This document shows, in pieces, positions 20,801 to 33,472 of a stretch of DNA of 64,000 nt. The position numbers and the translations under genes were made by a program. Source of the DNA: Armillaria gallica. Lineage: Eukaryota > Basidiomycota > Agaricomycetes > Agaricales > Physalacriaceae. The notes beneath the pieces are model-generated. The model made no database searches. It had not been told where the DNA came from and saw only the letters and a program-made list of their open reading frames with translations. The DNA lies in assembly GCA_037576215.1 (NCBI GenBank), contig JBANDB010000010.1, positions 434,001-498,000 on the forward strand, given 5' to 3'. How positions within the stretch are numbered: the stretch's first letter is position 1; each line of letters begins with the position of its first letter.

Positions 20801-22353
20801 CTCTCCCCCCCACTGGTGGCTATTCCCCGTGCATGTCGACAGTGATTTCGACTTTACCTTTCCACACGTCATTTTCCAATCTCGAACGCTTCTCCATTAG
20901 CCGTCGTTTCATCTTGCAACCATTTTACGGACCAGGCCTTTGAGGGGGGAGCTCATAGAGGGCTCGTCGAAGCTCTCGAGCGTACGTTTGCAGTATTCGT
21001 CGATCTCTTCATCTCCTACCACCACAGCAGGCTATCAACACCCTTCCTCTAGAGCGGTTCGGAGAATAATATCCCATGGAATACGGGATAGTTTATAATG
21101 GGATTGCCGTTGGGGGGCCTATCGTTTTATGGCAACGTTGGACCAAACCGGTGCTTCCGACGGCTTATAATATCTTCTAACGGATTGCCGAACATCCACC
21201 CCTTCCATCTCCCGAGATACTGCGAAACAGCAATGTTCATTCGAAATATCAGAAGCTCACGTTCCTATCGTTAGCATGTCAATGTGGAGACGCCGGTGAT
21301 GTGCGAGAGTCCGCTAAAAGGGTAAGAAGGTATTGTTCATGGGTTTCCGTTTTTGATGCCCAATGTACAGGCTATTTCGCCAAACACGACGTACCTTGAA
21401 TTACAAGACTGGTTCGCCCTGCAAGGAGACATATACTACGGGATATGAAATCAGCAACTGCGAGTTTTTTTTCTCGGATAGTATGTTCTGCCTATTAATC
21501 ACTAATTTTAGGCAAAGCCATCCGCGCAAGAGAGGTATCGCGTGTATTGTTGATCACATAAAATGATTCTCATTGTGGACTCTACGACCATGTCCGCCGA
21601 GTCCATCATCGAAACATGTATAACCTTCGTCAAACTCACCGCTATGCCTATCTTCATCTGATTTTGACCTCGGTAGTGTCTCGTCACCGTGTATCTTGTA
21701 CACACAAAACTCGTTCCGATCGCTAAAGGCATGGCGCTGTTGTCTTTACTAGTCCAATAGCGCGGTTCTAGTTCTGTGCAGATAGACTTGTATCATTTAC
21801 TGTTTCAATGGAAGGCCGACATCGCATATGTTTTTTTCATTTTTCATTGGATATGGCGGGATGACCTCTGAAGAGGATATCGCTACCCTCAAGACGAATG
21901 CTGAAGAGCAGCGAGCACCCAAAGCACTGCCAAATGACAGGTGCCATGGCTGTCAACTCAAATTTCCTTGGACACTGAGAGAGTTGTACACCATTCACTT
22001 TTCCGACATATCTGCTGGGGTGGCCCTTCCGATGAATTTATTCCCAGTTTCTTTACGACCTTAAGGGAAGACTTCTACTACGTGGCTTACACGTAACCTG
22101 GAGGAACGGGGGATTCGAGCTGTCACTTTGCCTCAATGCAACCACCTTCTTGCTTCGTGCTCCCTTCACCTTCTTAGCCAGAAAATAGTGCGTATCATTC
22201 ATTCCTCTCATTTCGAATATTCATTACGATAACATGAACTCCATCTAGAGCCATATTCCAATCGCATTGCGGCGCCGTGATGAGTGGTGATAATGATAAA
22301 TATGTAAATCAGTCGGCAAGCAAGCAGGAGGGAAATTGATAACATATTTTCAG
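17831..22353. other. Gene-poor region, no gene supported
   Basis: About 4.5 kb to the right of the palindrome shows no gene I can support. Short frames occur on both strands, for example around 18234-18580, 19805-20326 and 21828-22064. They lack start, splice and family signals. One frame near 18360-18520 (containing LAELETLKQSLPDCDVV) looks locally protein-like but is closed on both sides. Probably decayed genes or intergenic DNA. Confidence 0.45.
19012..19075 (+). repeat. Purine-only A/G tract
   Basis: About 60 bases consist almost only of A and G (AAAAAGAAAAGAAAAAG-type). This is a low-complexity polypurine tract with no coding value. Confidence 0.8.
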
Positions 22354-24015
22354 GATCGATACCTTTCTTTTCCTGAAGTCACGCTCTCCGCCTTCACTGA
22401 GACAGGCCTTGCGGAATCATCGATCATCGTTCCAAAGCAACGGGCGTACATCGGTAGAAAGCCCGTGATATCATCCCGTCTTGCTAACACTCTCTGCGCT
22501 ACCCTCGGCATTCGGGGCCTCTTGGATCAACTCAACACCACACTCGGAACGTCATACACCCTGGACACTCCATCCCTCTCCTCCCTTCTTGAAGACTGTA
22601 TCACAAATGGCGACGACTTTGGCATGGCATATGGCCGCCTCCGCCAGATATGGTACACCGATGACTGGTGCAGTATACGAGCTCAAGTTTGTAAATGGGA
22701 GGAGGAAGACCGGGAGAATCGGCGACAAGCGCTCGTTGGTAATCGAATTGTCAGACCACATGAGCCTCCTCGACGCTTGTGGGATCTAGTCAGCAATCGG
22801 GTGGTGCCATGGTGGTGCTTGGGTATCAGAACCATTTGTCACCGTGCCTTGAGCTTCCGGCCAATATCGCATGCGTGGGTGGACGAGAAGGATCGCGCCG
22901 TCGCGTGGACGCCCATCAACGGATATGAATGGCCCGCTCCCATGCCAAAAGATGCCAACCTTAAGCTTATCCGCATCGAGATGCTCAATCTTGGAGCACA
23001 GTATACATGACTGGACATTCTTTGTTTGAGACAGGAGGGTGGACCGGGGGAGCATATGCGTACAAAAGAGTGGGAGTTGGATGTGCCCACCATCGGAGCT
23101 TTGTATAGTGGGTGCACTATCGACGAGGTGGTGTGTTACTTGAGTGGACTGGGTCGGCCCTTGAGTTTGAAGGAGGGCGATTTGGATAGCGACCGGAGTT
23201 GGTTCAGACGTGCATGGACACTACAGGAAATTGGCCCAAGGCAGGTGATTGCTGGGGACACACCGGATGGGCCAATGCATGCCAAGTGCCCGGACGGAAA
23301 GTATGAGACTGAGCTACTGACCAGGTTTCACAACCAGTTGGATTCTACGGAAGACATGCAGTTTGAGGTGTTTGAGGCACTGCAGAGCATGCAGAATCGG
23401 GTGTCGACGAACCCGGTGGACAAAGTCGCGGGACTGGCATTTGTCATGGCATCCTCTTCGATACCGGCATATTATGAGAGCGAGTCTCTCGAGGATGCAT
23501 GGACAGCACTCGTGAATTCGATGGAGGATTGGTGTCGGGGGCAGTTGTTCTTCTTGTGCCCTGACCCGGGAAATGCAGGCAAAAAATGGAGGCCATCGTG
23601 GGACCAGGTTATGATGCCTCTGCCTGCATATGATCATTTCCCCACAGTTGAAGTTGTTTGGGATGAGACAGGGGATGAAGACTCGTGTGATGTGATGTGC
23701 ATTGAAGGGTTGGTGCGGGGGTTGGCTGTGGTAGAAGAGGGTGATCGACGTGGAAAGTTGATTGTTAAAGGCGAGGGTGGGAAAAAACATAGATTCAAGA
23801 TCATCGCCGCCCACACGTATCCGATACCTGAAGACACTTACACACTTATTGATGCCTGCAGTGGGCTTAAAACTCCACACAATGTTTGGGCTGTTGGACG
23901 AAGCCTGCCGGGGGGAAAGTTTGAGAAAGTGTCGGTGCTGATAATTTCTCGTGGAGGACAGTGCAACTTAGAGCGTATTACAATTCCTGAAAAACGTCGA
24001 TATATCCTTATTTGA
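22354..24015 (+). pseudogene. HET-domain protein gene with in-frame stop
   Basis: This is a long frame of the Agaricomycete HET (heterokaryon-incompatibility-like) family. Recognisable blocks in order are: CITNGDDFGMAYGRLRQIWY; PPRRLWDLVSNRVVPWW; the HET core ISHAWVDEKDR with WTPINGYEWPAPMPKD and IRIEMLNLGAQY; LDILCLRQEGG; then VVCYLSGLGRPLSLKEGDLD, WFRRAWTLQEIG, AGDTPDGPMHAKC, NRVSTNPVDKVAGLAFVM and WRPSWDQVM. It ends at TGA 24013-24015. A TGA at 23008-23010 interrupts the core exactly where the family has Trp (YxWLDxLCLRQ), in otherwise uninterrupted frame. A TTTTCAG acceptor at 22347-22353 suggests an upstream exon that I could not place. Otherwise the gene looks fresh, so the break is recent, or the base should be verified. 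Confidence 0.78.
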
Positions 24016-24500
24016 GCGAGTACACATTGCGTAGTATGTAGCTCTTTTACCTCGAGTAGCCATTATGCATACCACTTATCTGAAGGTGGCAAAGTTTACT
24101 TCTCTTACAAGGTGCCTACGATGCAGGCCAAAAAAACCGAACTAATGCTACAAGGTACCAGTTCTTCATATATTCATCGAAATTTAAACAAGGGAGGAAC
24201 TGGGAAAAGTGTAAGGAGTAACGTGAAAATAGTATCTCACTTCAACATCAGTGCAAAAGGTGGAACGTCTTATTCTCGGTAATTTGGATCACAGTTTCGG
24301 AAGGGAGGGAAGGGGAAAAGATACTAGCGACATTGATGGGAGTACAGGCGTTGCGGAAACGTAAAGAAATCGTGATACATAACACTGAAGCGCATCCAAC
24401 GGCCAGACACCTATTACACCGGTCGATTTTCAGGAATATGCGGGACTGCAAATCCTCCTCCCTGCCATACTTCGGTGTACACAGCTAGTCGTCATAGCTC
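24016..24500. other. Intergenic, nothing recognised
   Basis: AT-rich sequence follows the HET gene. I see no gene or repeat I can name. Confidence 0.4.
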
Positions 24501-24519
24501 CGTCGGAACTTTGCTATTT

Positions 24520-25122
24520 CTTCTCGACATGCAGGGGTTCGGTCAGTGTACTCAACTATCTGTTCCTGTACGACCTCACAGATCCCTCCGACGTCGGAAT
24601 CGACGTTTTCGAGTGGGTCCCAAACCTCAGAGACTTGCACTTCGCTGCCGTAGGGCGCGCACCATGGGTCGAGAATATTAAGATCCTTTGCTCGCAATTA
24701 AAAACCTACGCTTTGCATCTGGCGTTTGACCACGTGGATTGCGTGGGTATTCGAAAAGCTTGCAGTATGAAGACGATCTTATACTGTACGCCTCTGACCG
24801 GGCAGACGCCAATAGGGACCTTCATCGTGTCAGAGAGCTTCAGTTGTACGAGAAGCCGGAATCCATAGGCGGTATAAACGATCAGATAGTAGGGCCGTTC
24901 ATATGCGCTACGGCACTGCAAACTTTGCGCGTGCGATACATTGATGTCGTCCCTCAGTTCCCGTCCGCTGACTTCCCCATGGACATGCAATTACCTGAGA
25001 TAGATTGCATCCCATGCGAAGATCCTTGCTCTGACATCCACCTCGTCGATTTTCTGCGAACTACGCTCGGCATACAAAAACTGAAACTCTCAGTTGCAGC
25101 AATCACAGAGTGCCTCCTTTAG
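24520..25122 (+). pseudogene. Leucine-rich (F-box/LRR-like) gene fragment
   Basis: One frame reads SVSVLNYLFLYDLTDPSDVG then FEWVPNLRDLHFAAVGRA and LKTYALHLAFDHVD. It must shift by one base near 24738 to continue LRGYSKSLQYEDDLILYAS and HRVRELQLYEKPESI, ending near 25122. The spacing of Leu-rich segments and the NLRDLHF/RELQLYE phrases resemble LRR regions of basidiomycete F-box proteins. No F-box is visible upstream and no intron fits the shift, so I treat it as a decayed fragment. Confidence 0.3.
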
Positions 25123-28100
25123 TCTCGCGTACCAATCCCTCCTTCCGTCCTTGTAACATCTGGACGACCGGCTCGACGTTCGCGTTTCAAGATTACCAGG
25201 TGGTGTTCGTTAGAGCGGTGAGGTTGCGGCGCAACCCTGTGCGGATCCAGACACTTGGTCCCGCTTCCCGCCTGCAGCATCTAGATCTTAGCTCGGATTG
25301 AGCATCATCCATTCGCGCGCACCCGGAAGTCGGGACTACTTGGAAAAAACTGCTAGATGAAGGTTTGGAGGTGCATTTGTGGTAATAAGGATGATTGGTT
25401 AAGACTATGCGTAAAGCCAGTGACGGACAAAAATTCGCAATAAGCCCGCACGAAGAACGTGTATGCCACAAGTGAGAACAGACGCCTGGTGTGAGTAATA
25501 TGAACCTCTCCGAGGTTCAGAAGTTTCATTATCAACCTAAGCCGATTGGTTCGGATGGAATGGAGTCCACAGGAATTACTTGTCAGAAGGGTTTCCGGGG
25601 GTTAACACGTCCTTCTTTTAGAACATTGGTCACAACGTTGGGCATAAATAAACATCCTATCTGTAATCAGATCAGAGCACAAGACAGGGTGTTGGACACA
25701 GGTACAAACCTGGATGCACTGGTGGGTAACTTGGCGCTTTAATCCGTCTTTGAGGATCAATTCTTGGGCGAGTCTCATGTCCAATGAGGTAGCAAGGTAG
25801 CGGACCATTTATATTTGCCATACACTACTGGTGAGGTTTATGATGGAACGCCCCTTTGGAAGGCTTCGACACTGTGAATGAAAGTCGAGGAAGAGCCGAA
25901 ACGGTTGTCGCAAAACGTGGCAGTAAATAGCCCTGTATATTGAAACATGACAAAGAAATTGGAGCAATCGTCGGTATGCTCTTTTAAGGAATACCGATTT
26001 GATCCCATGCGAAGGGTGTACGTGCCAGTGAACTGGATGTTCCCGTCTTCGTCGATCGGAGCCTTCCTTTGGCTGCGGTGCCTGCCAAAACCTGGAGCGC
26101 GTTTCCTCGTGACCACTGCTCGCCTGGAACTCCAGCCTATGGTGCTCCATTTCGACTGGACTTCAGCTAGACTAGAGTCGAGATTTGACCTTCAGCGATG
26201 TCTTTTAACTCGGAGAGTACTCGGTACCGCAATTCGAGTAGGACGGATACAATCGAGCCTCTTCAATTGTAAGTGGGCCTCATCGGCTGCAACAGCATAA
26301 CGCTAAGCGCACCGGCAAGCCCAACCAGGGTACGGTAGCGAGTGCGAGCAGAACTTCCTAGCGGCTAGGAGCTGCGCTACAACGAGAACGGAGAAATGCA
26401 GGGTCCTGGAGCGGCTGGTCATCCGCGAGTCTACCCACTCACGTAAATGTGGCGAGCATGCTCGGAGGGGCCTGAAATAGGGCGGCAATCCTATTCAGAA
26501 CCAGTCACCGAAAGCCGCTGAAATGGAGACAGTCGGCATTTCAATACAAGCGACAGGCAAGTATCGATCTCAAGCTGCCGGGGAAAATCCTTGAATGGCG
26601 GAAGCGTAAGAACCTGGGAAAGTGCCTGAACTAGAGTCAACAGGATTGCTGAGCCGTGGCTTCCTTCCTCGGGACGTTGCGACTCAAAGCCCTTAGGCTC
26701 TTGGTTGGTCTGTAGAAAATCCGGCATTCGCGACAGCTTGAACAACAGCGACTTGAATGTACATTGGCGCCTAAATTGATGTAGTTAGCCAACCAATGAC
26801 GCGATGCCATCGAGGTCAGAGAAGTACTTCGGTGGTAATAGCATGCATGATCCCCGGTTCGTTTTTAGCATCCTTGGCTCTGCCCATGATGCTCGACATC
26901 CCCATTCTCTTTGTTAGCCTTTTGCATCATAGGCCATGGGCACCTTGGCCCCGGTGAGATAGTAGATCGACTTGGCGCAACAATGAGCGAAGCTCTGGAG
27001 CAGAAAAAAGATGCACATACATCTCCAGTTCTTCAAAAGATACTCCACTTATACTTCTCGGGAAAAGTATCCGTAAAAAGATGCTGTCAGAGTTTCCATA
27101 CAAACAGGCAGGAGCAGTACGACGTGAGGGACCATCAGACCTGAGGGGTGGACCGAGTGACAGGAATCTAGTACATAACTGCAGTGCCTCAGGAAATCGG
27201 AACGAATAATTGTGTCAATGCGAGAGAATGAAATGACACGCGCTTCACATCGGGGGAAAGTACACCGGGAAAATAACCTTTATTAGAGGAGTCATTTTGA
27301 CGAGGCGTAGAGGATAAGGCGGAGCACTGGCATGTAAACGTGGATGATCATCCGATGGTGCAAAAGTTTCCAACAAGTACAGTGACCTTCTGGTCCAGCG
27401 AAAGGGCGTTTCATGCTTACTGCTATGCCTTAGTTCCAAGTTATTGGGCCACAGAATCGGACTGCGCTGACCTGCATGATCCTATTATTTTTGTATTTCC
27501 TTGGAAGATACTAGAAGATCGTTGAGAAGACACGGTGAAAGTAAGATCAATCAATGCTCACTTACTTGGCAGCGCCCATCCGCGACAAGCCGCGAGTAGC
27601 TCCGTAAAACGCGGATCCACGAATCAGAGATTGTCAGGTTTATTTATCTTGGCGCCTTTTCACCGATAAATGGGCGGGCTGCGCCAGAAAGTGCAATTTT
27701 CGAGCGAACCGAGAAGGGCATACCAGACCGGCGAGATCATTGTGTCTAGAGCCGATTCATACTGCGTTCACAAAAGATCCTCTCAGCACCGTAACTTGTC
27801 GGCTTTTTCTTGGTTAAAAGTTAGACGGTGTATGTTGCAGTCTGAGTATAAGAACGACGCGAAGGATGACAAATTTGATGACGATTTTTTTGGGTCCGAC
27901 CATGAGTCATTAGCGGAGAAGAAGCGCGACCTGAATATACTCCCTTCTGGCTACTAGTACGTCCATCCGCTCATGAAGCTTGAAGGCAAGCTATCCTCGC
28001 GCCCATCAGCTAGTCACAAGATACCTGGACGTCGGAATTTCAGACTGCCTTCAAGTTAGTATTTATCTGCAAGCCTTCTCCAATTATAGGCAATCATTTT

Positions 28101-28722
28101 CTTAAGACGGGCCAAGGGGGCTCTGCACAACTATCGATCTGCGAGCATATGGATGCAGGGGTGAAATTAATAATTGCTGTCAGGGTATCGAAAATCCGCT
28201 TCTTTTTACGCGTTCTTCATTCAATTACGCACACGCGTTTGGAGCGGTATCATAGCCTTATTGCCCTCGGAGACTCTCCTCAAGGGTATGTTTTCTCATG
28301 TTCAATATAGAATCTGTTCCTGTAATTCAAACGGAACAAACCGACATCCTTACTTTACATTGCTAGGCACGCGGTGATTGTCATCATCAGTTATTCCGCC
28401 TCGTCCGAGATCCCGTCTTTACAGCCTTCGGACTGCGTAACTATAGAACTGAACACCGTATACGAGGCGGACTCGCAGATTCAAGATACGCGCAGGAACC
28501 TGTTGAGCCTTAACTGACGTCTCGCTTCGTCGGACGTCAATCTGTACTGGGCATGATGTAGATGATTGGTGCCTTCGACGCGCGTACCACTCGACAGTTC
28601 GCCCTGAAAGAAGTTTCGGCTGGGTGAGAAACACCGCAAGAGACCAGGTGCTCAAATACTCCTCGATCCAGTTTCTACGTCCCCGCCTTGGCCCTCGAGA
28701 TTCCTTTCTGCATCCACCCGTC
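25123..28722. other. Gene-poor region, no gene supported
   Basis: I see 3.6 kb of mixed short frames on both strands with no family resemblance, for example 25838-26116 (-), 26491-26745 (-) and 27670-27957 (+). The last is open for 95 residues with an acidic C-terminal part, but has no upstream or downstream exon support. Confidence 0.4.
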
Positions 28723-29935
28723 ATGGTCCCCCTCACTCTTTTATTCCTCATCGTCACCTCAGGTCTGGCAGTTGCTAAAAAGGACTCTAAACGAGGCTTG
28801 ACGTTCCCTTCTACGAACAACCCGGAGGATGTTCTAAACATTAATCAGACGCAGAGTGTTATATCGTGGATATACGACTGGGCTCTCTCCCCGCCAAGTT
28901 ACCTCATCAATACAAACGTCGAGTACGTCCCTATGCAATGGGGCGCAGGTAATATCGAGAATCTCGCATCAGCTGTTAAAAACCAAAGTGCCAAGACGTT
29001 ATTGGTACGTTGTCTATGGACGTTAGTCGCATCCCGCCTAATAATCGATGACCGTAGACGTTTAATGAACCGGATTTTGATCAACAATCGAACCTAGATG
29101 CCACATATGCCGCAGAGCTATGGCAGAAGTACATCGAACCGCTGAAAGATGAGGGCGTCCGCCTCGGAGGCCCTGCTATCACCAGTTCCAGTACAGGACT
29201 TCCTTGGCTAAGAGAGTTCATGACCGCATGTGGAAACTGCAGCGTTGATTTCTTGACGGTTCATTGGTGAGCAAAGAATTCTCATCAGTGCTCCGTAAGT
29301 AACTCTTTTCAGGTACGGCGAGGGGACCGCAGGATTTTATGATTATCTTTGGTCTCTTCATGGTCAATACCCAAATCACACAGTATGGGTGACCGAATAC
29401 GCAGACACCGCAGGGAACGCAACCGGTAGGTGTTTATATTCAGTCCCCCAAGCTAGTCTCAATGGCTTTTAGATGTCCTCCAATTCATCAACCAAACTAC
29501 CACGTATATGGAAACTCTCGATTGGATTGAACGATACGCATGGTTTGGTTATAACGTATGTCAACTGCACTTGTTTATTGCTTCCACTCATTCTCTCTCA
29601 GAGACCGGAGAACGGCACGTTCTATAGTGAGTCCTCTAAATCTCGGTAGTATTTGACACATGTGATTGACCACCATCGTAGATCTTTTGAACGCTGATGG
29701 CGGTCTTAATGCTCTCGGCGAATCATACATTGGGGCTGGAACTGTCGAGAAGAGCGGTCCCGCAACGGTTACCCCTACCACAGAAGTAGCTGGTCCGACT
29801 TTTGTCACGGTATCTGCACCGACGAATGTTGCGACGTACGTCACCTCTAGTGGTGCTTCTAGCCATCGCCCGTGGGGAAGCAGTGGACTGTGGGCGTTGA
29901 GCTGCCTAGTCGGAACAATGTGGCTCATAAACTGA
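28723..29935 (+). CDS. GH128-type endo-beta-1,3-glucanase, GPI-type (Asl1-like)
   Basis: This is a wall-associated glycoside hydrolase of the Asl1-like/GH128 fold acting on beta-1,3-glucan. It has a signal peptide (MVPLTLLFLIVTSGLAVA), then WIYDWALSPP, YVPMQWGAGNI, the acid/base motif FNEPDFDQQSNLD, VRLGGPAITSS, VDFLTVHWYG and the nucleophile motif VWVTEYADT, then WFGYN near the end of the barrel. A Thr/Ser-rich linker and a C-terminal hydrophobic tail (SGLWALSCLVGTMWLIN) are consistent with GPI anchoring. Five introns join cleanly: about 29005-29057, 29268-29313, 29426-29472, 29555-29600 and 29626-29681. The start is the Met before the signal peptide. Both catalytic Glu are present, so the enzyme should be active. 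Confidence 0.9.
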
Positions 29936-30091
29936 TAGACCAACTAGTCGCAGGATTATTTTATCACTTTGTACTTACTTAGGACTCATTGGGTATTATA
30001 TGATCTAATTTTACGGGTATCTATCTAGAAAGCGGTATCTAGCGGAATGAAGTTTCCTTTTTCAGATCAGCCGCTCTTCGCTCTATCCACC

Positions 30092-31645
30092 ATGCTAGTA
30101 AGAGGAACCTTTGTCCACTGCTTGCATTCTTCTGGTTTGGAGATCCTGTATGATTATCTGCTAGGCAAGTTCGAATCGAACTGATTCGACACGCTTTCAT
30201 CGACGGAACGTTGAATTTTCAGCTGTCGATGACCTTGGTTTCATCACCCATTTCGACCCCGCCGCCTCTTCTCAGTCGACTCAGTTTCTCACCAATACCA
30301 ATGAATCGCCTGAGCAGCTATCAGAAGGTAGCTTTCTACTGCCAACTTTTTGCGACCTCCACCTACACGCACCCCAATTCCTTTATCAAGGAAATGGTCT
30401 TCATCTTCCTTTGATGGAATGGCTGAATGAATACGCGTTCAAGGCCGAGGAACGCCTTGATGCAGACCCTGCACTGGCACGAAGAGTGTATACCCGACTT
30501 GCTGAGCGCTTGGTAGAGAATGGTACCGGAGCCGTTCTGCTCTTTGGGACCATCAATGAGGAGACCAAGTAAGTCCGTTACTTGTGTGTTCAGTGAACAA
30601 TCGGATTGAATATGGTTCAGTCTTATTCTCGCCGATGTTATGCACAAGGCAGGAATTCGGGCTTTCGTGGGTAAATTGTCGATGGACCAGTCCTCTCGCC
30701 TATCATATGTCGAAGCATCTGCCGAAAGTTCCCTTGATGCTGCACGATCCTTCGTTGAGAAGATAAAGTCCGAATATGCTTCCCCCGGTCTCATAGAACC
30801 GGTAATAACACCAAGATTTGTTCCTACATGCTCAGATGTCCTCCTCGACGGCCTAGGTGATTTGGCGGCGTCCCAAGACCTTCGAATTCAGAGTCATCTC
30901 GCAGAATCTCACGATCAGGTCGAAGCGGTGCGATCAGAACGAGGGGATGAGGACCTTCTCGTCTTTCGTCGGGTAGGTTCAACCGTGTCCGTCGCATTAC
31001 TGGTGACTGACTTCGCCGCCCAGAGCAATCTCCTGACTCCTCGGACAATACAAGCCCACTGCACGTTTCTTGACGTCCCTTCGCTTTCTCAGCTTCGCGA
31101 GCGCGGTACGGCTATAGCGCATTGTCCTCTGTCCAATGCGTATTTCTCCGCGGAGCCCTTCCGTCTTCGCGAAGCCCTTGATCAGGGATTGAAGGTGGGG
31201 TTGGGTACCGATGTGGCGGGGGGATACAGTCTTGATGTCATGAACGCCATGAGGCAAGCTGTCGTCACGTCCAGAATGCGCCAAGGTTCGAACATCATGA
31301 ACTCCGGATTCGAATCCTCCTTGGCTGTCGACTGGATCGAGTCCCTTTTTCTTGCTACTCGCGGAGGTGCGCTATCCCTTGGCCTCCCCTTTGGCTGCGG
31401 ATCGTTCCAGGTAGGGGCACCTTTCGATGCCCAACAAAGTAAGCTACGATCCACATTTTGGTCGGGGTTGGAACTCAAATCAACATACAGTTTCGCTTTG
31501 GGACGCATCGACTCGTGTCGGTACGGGCGCCCTCGATTTCTTTGACTATCCTGTGATGATCACCCTCGAGGTGGTGGAGAAATGGTGGTGCTTGGGCGAC
31601 AATCGTAATCGCACAAGTATGTGGGTTCAAGGCATTAAGTTGTAA
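30092..31645 (+). CDS. Guanine deaminase
   Basis: This enzyme hydrolyses guanine to xanthine and ammonia in purine salvage/catabolism, in the cytosol with one zinc. The frame starts MLVRGTFVHCLHSSGLEIL. The metal and active-site motifs are visible in order: FCDLHLHAPQF (HxH), VITPRFVPTCS, SHLAES, TIQAHCTFL, GTAIAHCPLSN and GLGTDVAGG. It ends WWCLGDNRNRTSMWVQGIKL and TAA at 31643-31645. Intron 1 (30165-30222) is GC-AG with a classic GCAAGT donor; no GT alternative gives the conserved AVDDLGFITHFD continuation. Other introns: about 30569-30621; about 30973-31023, 51 nt and in frame, so it can be mistaken for coding; and about 31440-31491. Length is about 455 residues, typical. The GH128 stop lies only 156 bases upstream on the same strand. 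Confidence 0.93.
30165..30222 (+). other. GC-AG intron in guanine deaminase
   Basis: The donor reads G|GCAAGTTC and the acceptor TTTTCAG|CT. The join gives LLAVDDLGFITHF, the conserved family sequence. Confidence 0.8.
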
Positions 31646-32933
31646 GGTGTTCGATTGCCTTGGATTCACTTTTTTCTCTTCCAAGTTTCAATTGTATATA
31701 TCACGAAATCAAAGCTCAAACTTACCTGCGATTCGCCTCGGTATATGGAAGGCATCAGTCGTATAGACCCTGATAGATATGATTCTCGAACTTCCCAACT
31801 GTGACAGCAAAGCTTACTTGCCACTCCCTATCTGGCGTTGCGGAAGGTAAACGATGGACGAGATCATACCGGTAGCAGGAAAGGAAAGTTTCATCCGATG
31901 GAGATTCCCCAGATTCAAGCAGAGCTACCAGTTGAAAGCAATGGCGATGGACCGGTGCAGCAGCCTCGAAGAATGAACCAGTAACTCTTTGGTCCGGGCC
32001 AAGGATAGGCAGCTGACCTTCAATGACGCATCACCCGCACCGATGGCGGCATTTGCGGCTTTGTGATGCAGAGATTACCTCGCTGCAGTGCGGAAATGAA
32101 TGGACGTTTTGGCGGAGTGAAGGATTCGCTGTAGTGGGGATCCAGGAACGACGGTGGAAGGGTAAGACGCGGGGAGGAGGGGAAGCCCTACGACCACCAT
32201 GAGTACGAAGCGGAAGACGTCACTGATCCAAAAACGAGGTGAGTAGGGATCCACTTCGCTTCACCTTCTAGTCGTTACCGGTCAGGGAAGTACCGTCCCG
32301 AGATACAATAACTGACTCGTACCTAGAATTCATCCACTTCAACTGGTCAATATGGCGGTTCACGGAATTGATATAGTTCCCGTGCCGTTATAGAGGAAGA
32401 GTCAATCGGCGAGAAGAAGAGGCATGGCTCTCAATCGAATTGAAACGGGAATGAACGTGCGCATTGACTAACAGTGTGTAAAGCGCGTGTTTACCTGAAA
32501 CGTATTGTTTCTGAATTGCCGTTTCAAGTGTATGTTGTTCAATGACACTGCGCCTTGAAGGACAGTTAATTGGGAGATATCGCTGAAGACATACTGCAGG
32601 TACGCAGAGAAAGAAGCATCAGTTTTAGCGAAAGCAGCGGAACAGCGGGCGACGATAAAGAGGAACTGATGAGATTGAAGATTCGCGGCGTAAAGAGGCC
32701 ACATGCTACGCACGCTCCGATGAATGCTATACTGACTGGTCTAGCTCAAGCTCATGCGATGCTCTTACTGCGACAAACATAACACAACCGGCCTAAGTCT
32801 TGAATTGATCCCATTCACTACCCTGGTTTACACTATATAAGGACGTGCATTGGAGAGTTTTCTCATCGTCCTACGACTTTCAACATCTCTCTTACGAACT
32901 CATAGACCGACTTGTCCTCATTCACGCGTCATC
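31646..32933. other. Intergenic, no gene supported
   Basis: About 1.3 kb lie between guanine deaminase and the Kre9-like pair. No coding frame with family signal was seen. A TATA-like CTATATAAGG at about 32831-32840 is placed about 95 bases before the next start. Confidence 0.5.
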
Positions 32934-33472
32934 ATGAAATCTTTCATCGCCACGTTTTTCCTTACGCTTTTCATTGTCTTCAATGCCGTCGTCTCTGCTC
33001 CCCTAGCTGCGCGAGAGGTGTACTCTCCTCCCGTCAAGTATCCTGGCCAGGGTACGACGTGGAAGGTCGGAAGCCGCCACAATGTTACCTGGTAAGCAAA
33101 TCGCGCTCTTCCCATCCAGCATCGCGCCTAACTCTACTGTAGGGATACGTCCAACCCGCCTGTAAGCATCTCGAACATAGAAGGAGTGATTCTCTTGTCT
33201 ACCAATGGGCATCTTGATGTCGGTATGTTTGCCACCACATTTGACTTTTGAGCCGCTAGACTCACATTTTCTTTCACAGACCATCCTCTTGCATCGGGTT
33301 TCGATATCACCAGCGGTAGGGAAGAAGTTCAAGTGCCTCAAGTTGCGCCTGGTACCCAGTATCAGATCGTCTGTAAGTAATTGTCCACGAATTGTCTATT
33401 GATCGATCTGACGCACTCTTAGTGATGGGTGACTCTGGCAACAAAGGCGAATACTTCACCATCGCGGCATAA
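32934..33472 (+). CDS. Kre9/Knh1-like small secreted protein, short form
   Basis: The signal peptide (MKSFIATFFLTLFIVFNAVVSA) is followed by a single Ig-like Kre9/Knh1-type domain: VYSPPVKYPGQGTTWKVGSR then HNVTWDTSNPP, GVILLSTNGHLDVDHPLASG, VQVPQVAPGTQYQIVLMGDSG and NKGEYFTIAA, with TAA at 33470-33472. Three introns sit at the positions expected for the family: inside W of NVTW, inside D of LDVD, and inside L of IVL. The next gene shares all three positions and phases, so the two are tandem paralogs. Unlike its neighbour it ends directly after the domain, with no Ser/Thr stalk or anchor, so it is predicted to be freely secreted. Kre9/Knh1 relatives are linked to beta-1,6-glucan and wall assembly; the exact function here is not established. 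Confidence 0.85.

Noticed and set aside
28419..28841. 140-residue minus-strand open frame
   Set aside because: It is antisense to the promoter and first exon of the GH128 gene, whose signal peptide and catalytic motifs are clear on the plus strand.
30973..31023. 17 extra in-frame residues in guanine deaminase
   Set aside because: The 51-base stretch has GTAGGT...CCCAG borders and removal restores the conserved protein, so it is an in-frame intron.
31303..31320. tRNA B-box-like GGATTCGAATCC
   Set aside because: It is coding sequence inside guanine deaminase (NSGFESS), with no A box or cloverleaf.
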